From Neptuniibacter caesariensis (GTDB taxonomy: Bacteria > Pseudomonadota > Gammaproteobacteria > Pseudomonadales > Balneatricaceae), in the NCBI RefSeq assembly GCF_000153345.1, contig NZ_CH724125.1:818344-882343 (forward strand): a stretch of 64,000 nucleotides of DNA, written 5' to 3'. How positions within the stretch are numbered: the stretch's first letter is position 1; each line of letters begins with the position of its first letter. Position numbers and translations under genes: made by a program. The notes below the pieces were generated by a model. The model saw nothing but the letters and a program-made list of their open reading frames with translations. It made no database searches and was not told where the DNA came from. Positions 60,799-64,000 of the stretch are shown here, piece after piece.

Positions 60799-62130
60799 AT
60801 GAAAAGGATATTGCTGTTAATCGGTCTGATTCTTCTGCCTTTGTCAGGCTTTGCGGACAATCACAGTAAAGACGCTGCAAAGCCGCAGGGGATTGATCTC
60901 AGCAGTGTGAAAACGATGACCTTTGATCGTAGCCTGAGTGCTCTAGATAAGCAGTGTATCTCCTGCCATCAAACTAAGCAGCCGGGGATTGTGGCAGACT
61001 GGAAAGACAGTCGGCATAGCCATGTGGGCGTAGGCTGTAATGATTGCCACCAGAGCAGTAAAGGCCAGCCTGATGCTCAGCTACATAACAAAGGCGAGCT
61101 TTCTGGAGTGTATATCACACCGCTGGTTTCCCCAGATGTTTGTGGCCGCTGCCATGCGGTGGAGCAGGAACAGTTTAACCAGAGTGGTCACTTCCGTTCC
61201 TATCGGCAGATTATTCCGAAAGACAGCTTGCACGCTTTGGTAAAAGTACACGAAGGGCGTAATAACAAAGAGTTCGGCAATGCACCTGACGAGACCGGTT
61301 GTATGCAGTGTCATGGTACCAAGATCAAACTCTTAGCTGACGGTACGCCAGACCCTTCCACCTGGCCTAATGCGGGGATGGGCAATATCTACCCGGATGG
61401 CTCTACTGGAAGCTGTACTGCATGCCATACCCGCCATAAGTTCTCCATTGCTGAGGCAAGAAAACCAGCGGCTTGTGCATCCTGTCACTTAGGACCTGAT
61501 CATCCGGATATTGAGGTGTTTAATAACAGTAAACATGGTCATGTGTTTAATGCTGAAGGTTATACCTGGAAATGGGATTCTCCTTCAGATGGATGGGAGC
61601 CGGGTGATTATCGTGGCCCAACTTGTGCGACTTGCCATATGAGCGGCATTGGTGAACTGAATACAACCCACAACATCACCGAGCGACTGTTCTGGAATCT
61701 GTGGGCAAAAGAATCCAAGGTGCGTAATTCAACCGATGTGATGAGCCCGCTGCTGGGTAATGGGCCGGAAGGGCGGAAGAAGATGGAGCAGGTATGTAGC
61801 TCATGCCATGGTGAATCGCATACCCGTGGTTTCTTTGCTCAGGGTGATAAAGCGGTGCAGCTGTATAACGTTGAATACTATGCCCCTGCGAAGAAGATGC
61901 TGGATGAGCTGAAAGAGAAAGGGCTGCTGAAAGATAACCCTTGGATCGATGAGTTCCAGATTACTTTCTACCATCTATGGCACCACGAAGGACGCAGGGC
62001 CCGCCATGGGGCAATGATGGGTGCAGCAGATTATGCCCATTGGCATGGCTTCTTCGAGTTACAACAGGATCTCTACAAGCTTCAGGAGATTTATAAGAAG
62101 CGAATTAAGCATGGGAAAATAGAGGAATAG
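60799..62130 (+). CDS. Octaheme cytochrome c, hydroxylamine oxidoreductase (HAO)-like
   Basis: 443 residues with a signal peptide (1-19, GFA). Eight heme motifs in order: CISCH, CNDCH, CGRCH, CMQCH, CTACH, CASCH, CATCH and CSSCH. The C-terminal block HHEGRRARHGAMMGAADYAH followed by WHGFFEL matches the HAO family; it contains a Tyr in the region where HAO has the residue crosslinked to the catalytic heme. In nitrifiers HAO oxidises hydroxylamine, while relatives in heterotrophs oxidise it or reduce nitrite/hydroxylamine. Direction here is not known. The ATG at 60799 opens the signal peptide and has GAGGAA upstream. Confidence 0.87.
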   Translation: MKRILLLIGLILLPLSGFADNHSKDAAKPQGIDLSSVKTMTFDRSLSALDKQCISCHQTKQPGIVADWKDSRHSHVGVGCNDCHQSSKGQPDAQLHNKGELSGVYITPLVSPDVCGRCHAVEQEQFNQSGHFRSYRQIIPKDSLHALVKVHEGRNNKEFGNAPDETGCMQCHGTKIKLLADGTPDPSTWPNAGMGNIYPDGSTGSCTACHTRHKFSIAEARKPAACASCHLGPDHPDIEVFNNSKHGHVFNAEGYTWKWDSPSDGWEPGDYRGPTCATCHMSGIGELNTTHNITERLFWNLWAKESKVRNSTDVMSPLLGNGPEGRKKMEQVCSSCHGESHTRGFFAQGDKAVQLYNVEYYAPAKKMLDELKEKGLLKDNPWIDEFQITFYHLWHHEGRRARHGAMMGAADYAHWHGFFELQQDLYKLQEIYKKRIKHGKIEE

Positions 62131-62165
62131 GATTAATAGCAGTCAAAACCTGTGAAAATCTGGAG

Positions 62166-62199
62166 AGTTCGGCCGAAGGCATTTATCTTCGGCCGGACT
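62166..62199. terminator. Hairpin between the octaheme gene and 62205
   Basis: AGT-CGGCCGAAG/CTTCGGCCG-ACT stem with an 8-base loop between convergent genes, followed by TTAAATT. Probably shared and only weakly U-tailed. Confidence 0.55.
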
Positions 62200-62204
62200 T
62201 AAAT

Positions 62205-62552
62205 TCAATTTAGCAGCTCATCTTTCATGCTTTTTAGTTTTTCCGGGCAGAGGTCCAGATCGATCACCGGAACTTTGTCAGTAATTCTTCGCCCTTCAGG
62301 GTTTTCTCTTCTGGAAAAAACCAGCTCTTCGTCGGGTGTTCTAGCTTTTGATTTAACTTTTCGCCGATCTAAGTTTGACTGACGACGCTCTTGGCCTTGA
62401 TAGTTTTCTGTTTGATGCTCAATGATCCATTCACTAGCATGTAATATGGTAGGTAGCTCAGGGCTGACTCTGCCTTGATCAGGGCAGGCCCAGTAATAAA
62501 CATATCTATAGTTATCTAAATCTTTTATCAGTTTCAATTTATTAACAGGCAT
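62205..62552 (-). CDS. Small basic protein of unknown function
   Basis: 115 residues, soluble. An N-terminal part (YRYVYYWACPDQG, HASEWIIEHQ) is followed by a charged central segment with RRQSNLDRRK, and an acidic/hydrophobic ending (PVIDLDLCPEKL). Not recognised. Convergent with the octaheme gene; no operon partner visible. Confidence 0.6.
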   Translation of the reverse strand: MPVNKLKLIKDLDNYRYVYYWACPDQGRVSPELPTILHASEWIIEHQTENYQGQERRQSNLDRRKVKSKARTPDEELVFSRRENPEGRRITDKVPVIDLDLCPEKLKSMKDELLN

Positions 62553-62685
62553 AGGACAGACTACTTTCCTTGTAGTGATGAGTTAAGCTCGCAACTCGAG
62601 CTTTTAGCAAATCATACTGGGTTGATCAGTCAGTCAAAATAGGAATAATTCTTAATTTATTCGTGGAATTTGCCTGTAGAAATAA

Positions 62686-62709
62686 CAAAGCCTCCAGAAG
62701 GAGGCTTTG
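62686..62709 (-). terminator. Terminator of the purine permease gene
   Basis: CAAAGCCTCC/GGAGGCTTTG stem with a 4-base loop; on the minus strand followed by TTATTTC. 18 bp past the stop codon. Confidence 0.75.
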
Positions 62710-62726
62710 ATCAAGCATCGTTAGGC

Positions 62727-64000
62727 TTAGCCGTAGAAGGCCATCTTAACGATAAACAGGAGTGGCAGGATCAGCATTGCAGAGTTCAGCGCACTGATAC
62801 GCCCAGTCAGAATCTTCAGTGCAGAGTAGGAGATAAAGCCAAGCGCAATACCTGTGGTAATTGAGAAGGTCAGCGGCATAGTCACGGCTGCGATCACAAC
62901 CGGTGCGGCTTCAGTAATATCATCCCAGTCGATTTTAACCAGGCTATGCGTCATCAATACCGCAACAAAGAACAGCGCAGGTGCTGTCGCGTAAGCCGGG
63001 ATAGTGCCCGCCAATGGAGACAAGAACAGGGATAACAGGAACAGGATACCGACAACCACAGCGGTCAGACCCGTACGGCCACCGACAGCGATACCCGCAC
63101 CCGATTCAATGTAGCTGGTAGTCGTCGATGTACCCATGACTGCGCCCGCCATAGTAGCACCAGAGTCAGCCATCAGGGCGCGGCCCAGACGGGGTAGTTT
63201 GTTATCTTTATCCAGAAGATCACCTTTCTGCGCTACGGCGATCAGGGTGCCGGACGTGTCGAACAGGTCAACAAACAGGAAGGAGAAAACAATCGCAATC
63301 AGGCCAACTTCGAATGCTGCTGCAATATCCAGCTCAGCAAATGTTGGAGCCAGGCTTGGTGGCGCAGAAACAATACCGTTCATCTCAACCTGACCTGCCA
63401 GAACACTGATCGCTGTGATCAGTAGAATACCGATCATGACAGAGCCGGTTACTTGCTTATGGAACAGAGCCGCAATCACAACAAAGCCCAGGCAGGCCAT
63501 TATCGCGCCCCAGCTAGTCATATCACCGATTGTTACCAGTGTAGCCGGATTATCGACGACGATACCCGCATTTTTAAGGGCGATGAACGCAAGGAACAGA
63601 CCGATACCTGCACCAATACCGCCACGAAGCGATAGAGGGATACTGTGAATGATCCATTCGCGAATACGGAATACGGAAAGCAGGAAGAAGCAGACACCGG
63701 AAAGGAAAACTGCACCTAAGGCGACTTGCCAGCTGTATCCCATCTGACCGACTACAGTAAAACTGAAGAAGGCGTTCAGTCCCATGCCCGGAGCCATAGC
63801 GACAGGGTAGTTAGCCCATAACCCCATGATCAGACAGCCGATCGCAGCAGCCAGACAGGTCGCAACGAAAACCGCGCCCTGATCCATGCCGGCAGCGGCT
63901 AGCATGCTCGGGTTAACAAAGATGATATAAGCCATGGTCAGGAAGGTTGTGATCCCTGCAATGACTTCCGTTTTAACGGTCGTATTGTGTTCTTTGAGTT
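62727..64000 (-). CDS. NCS2/AzgA-type purine permease, 5' end cut by window
   Basis: About 424 residues visible; the frame stays open to the window edge and the residues before MAYIIFVNP (LKEHNTTVKTEVIAGITTFLT) match the family start, so only a few codons are missing. Features are NPSMLAAAGMDQGA, MAPGMGLNAFF, GIGAGIGLFLAFIALKNAGI, and TSTTTSYIESGAGIAVGGRTGLTA. AzgA-group members import adenine, guanine or hypoxanthine with protons. Roughly 12-14 membrane helices. Confidence 0.9.
   Translation of the reverse strand, partial: LKEHNTTVKTEVIAGITTFLTMAYIIFVNPSMLAAAGMDQGAVFVATCLAAAIGCLIMGLWANYPVAMAPGMGLNAFFSFTVVGQMGYSWQVALGAVFLSGVCFFLLSVFRIREWIIHSIPLSLRGGIGAGIGLFLAFIALKNAGIVVDNPATLVTIGDMTSWGAIMACLGFVVIAALFHKQVTGSVMIGILLITAISVLAGQVEMNGIVSAPPSLAPTFAELDIAAAFEVGLIAIVFSFLFVDLFDTSGTLIAVAQKGDLLDKDNKLPRLGRALMADSGATMAGAVMGTSTTTSYIESGAGIAVGGRTGLTAVVVGILFLLSLFLSPLAGTIPAYATAPALFFVAVLMTHSLVKIDWDDITEAAPVVIAAVTMPLTFSITTGIALGFISYSALKILTGRISALNSAMLILPLLFIVKMAFYG

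Noticed and set aside
1-64000. tRNA, rRNA, CRISPR array, prophage or transposase
   Set aside because: No cloverleaf, rRNA core, regularly spaced direct repeats, phage genes or transposase motifs were recognised anywhere in the window.

Overview
The window looks like a chromosomal segment of a marine, motile, respiring gammaproteobacterium, probably Oceanospirillales (Amphritea/Neptuniibacter/Neptunomonas-like). This is an inference from gene content: TRAP and Liv-type ABC transporters, taurine uptake and transamination, several chemoreceptors, c-di-GMP proteins, an octaheme cytochrome c with a NapC-type partner, and gamma-type housekeeping genes (pdxB, trpB, YceH, YebC-like). No rRNA, tRNA, CRISPR array, transposase or integrase was seen.

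Layout. 1-731: three related, Fur-box-driven small RNA units. One contains a stretch matching the core of enterobacterial RyhB, and all three present a C-rich loop. 796-5014: a LysE-type exporter, small enzymes, an SDR/cupin pair with a divergent HxlR regulator, and YceH. 5194-12883: a TRAP transporter with a sigma54 promoter, its sigma54-type response regulator, a kinase with a large helical periplasmic domain, and a divergent orphan TRAP binding protein. 12910-19032: AraC and LysR regulators, secreted hydrolase and NTF2-like proteins, an MFS carrier, a DsbA-fold isomerase and a small unknown protein. 19141-27877: a periplasmic binding protein, trpB, a chemoreceptor with a C-terminal sensor, a WGR protein, pdxB, a PilZ protein, an ATP-NAD kinase-like protein, a two-repeat lipoprotein and a 41-residue membrane protein. 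27952-34866: a structured RNA candidate and a taurine module (tpa, TSUP exporter, tauR, tauABC). 34924-42936: a YebC paralogue, a GGDEF relic, a YHYH protein, a RecQ-type helicase, a PAS-GGDEF-EAL protein and an Aer-like receptor.

43281-57216: a nine-gene minus-strand operon (livGFKHM-type ABC transporter, acyl-CoA ligase, etfBA, acyl-CoA dehydrogenase) faces a two-component system whose kinase carries two Cache domains. The simplest reading is uptake, CoA activation and oxidation of one unidentified carboxylate, with the kinase sensing it.

57213-60118: an AT-rich island of five small minus-strand genes of unknown function, mostly membrane or exported proteins. Three of the junctions carry short inverted-repeat sites in which the stop codon of the preceding gene lies inside a RYYYAAC-type core. 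This is the layout of integron gene cassettes without an integrase (a CALIN). Tandem palindromic units sit on both sides of the island in opposite orientation.

60237-62130: a NapC/cM552-like tetraheme quinol dehydrogenase and an octaheme hydroxylamine-oxidoreductase-like cytochrome c, which together look like an electron-transfer module for hydroxylamine or nitrite chemistry. The window ends inside an NCS2/AzgA-type purine permease.

The most interesting items are the Fur-linked sRNA trio, the cassette-like island with flanking palindromes, the kinase/orphan-binding-protein sensing arrangement, and the HAO-like module.
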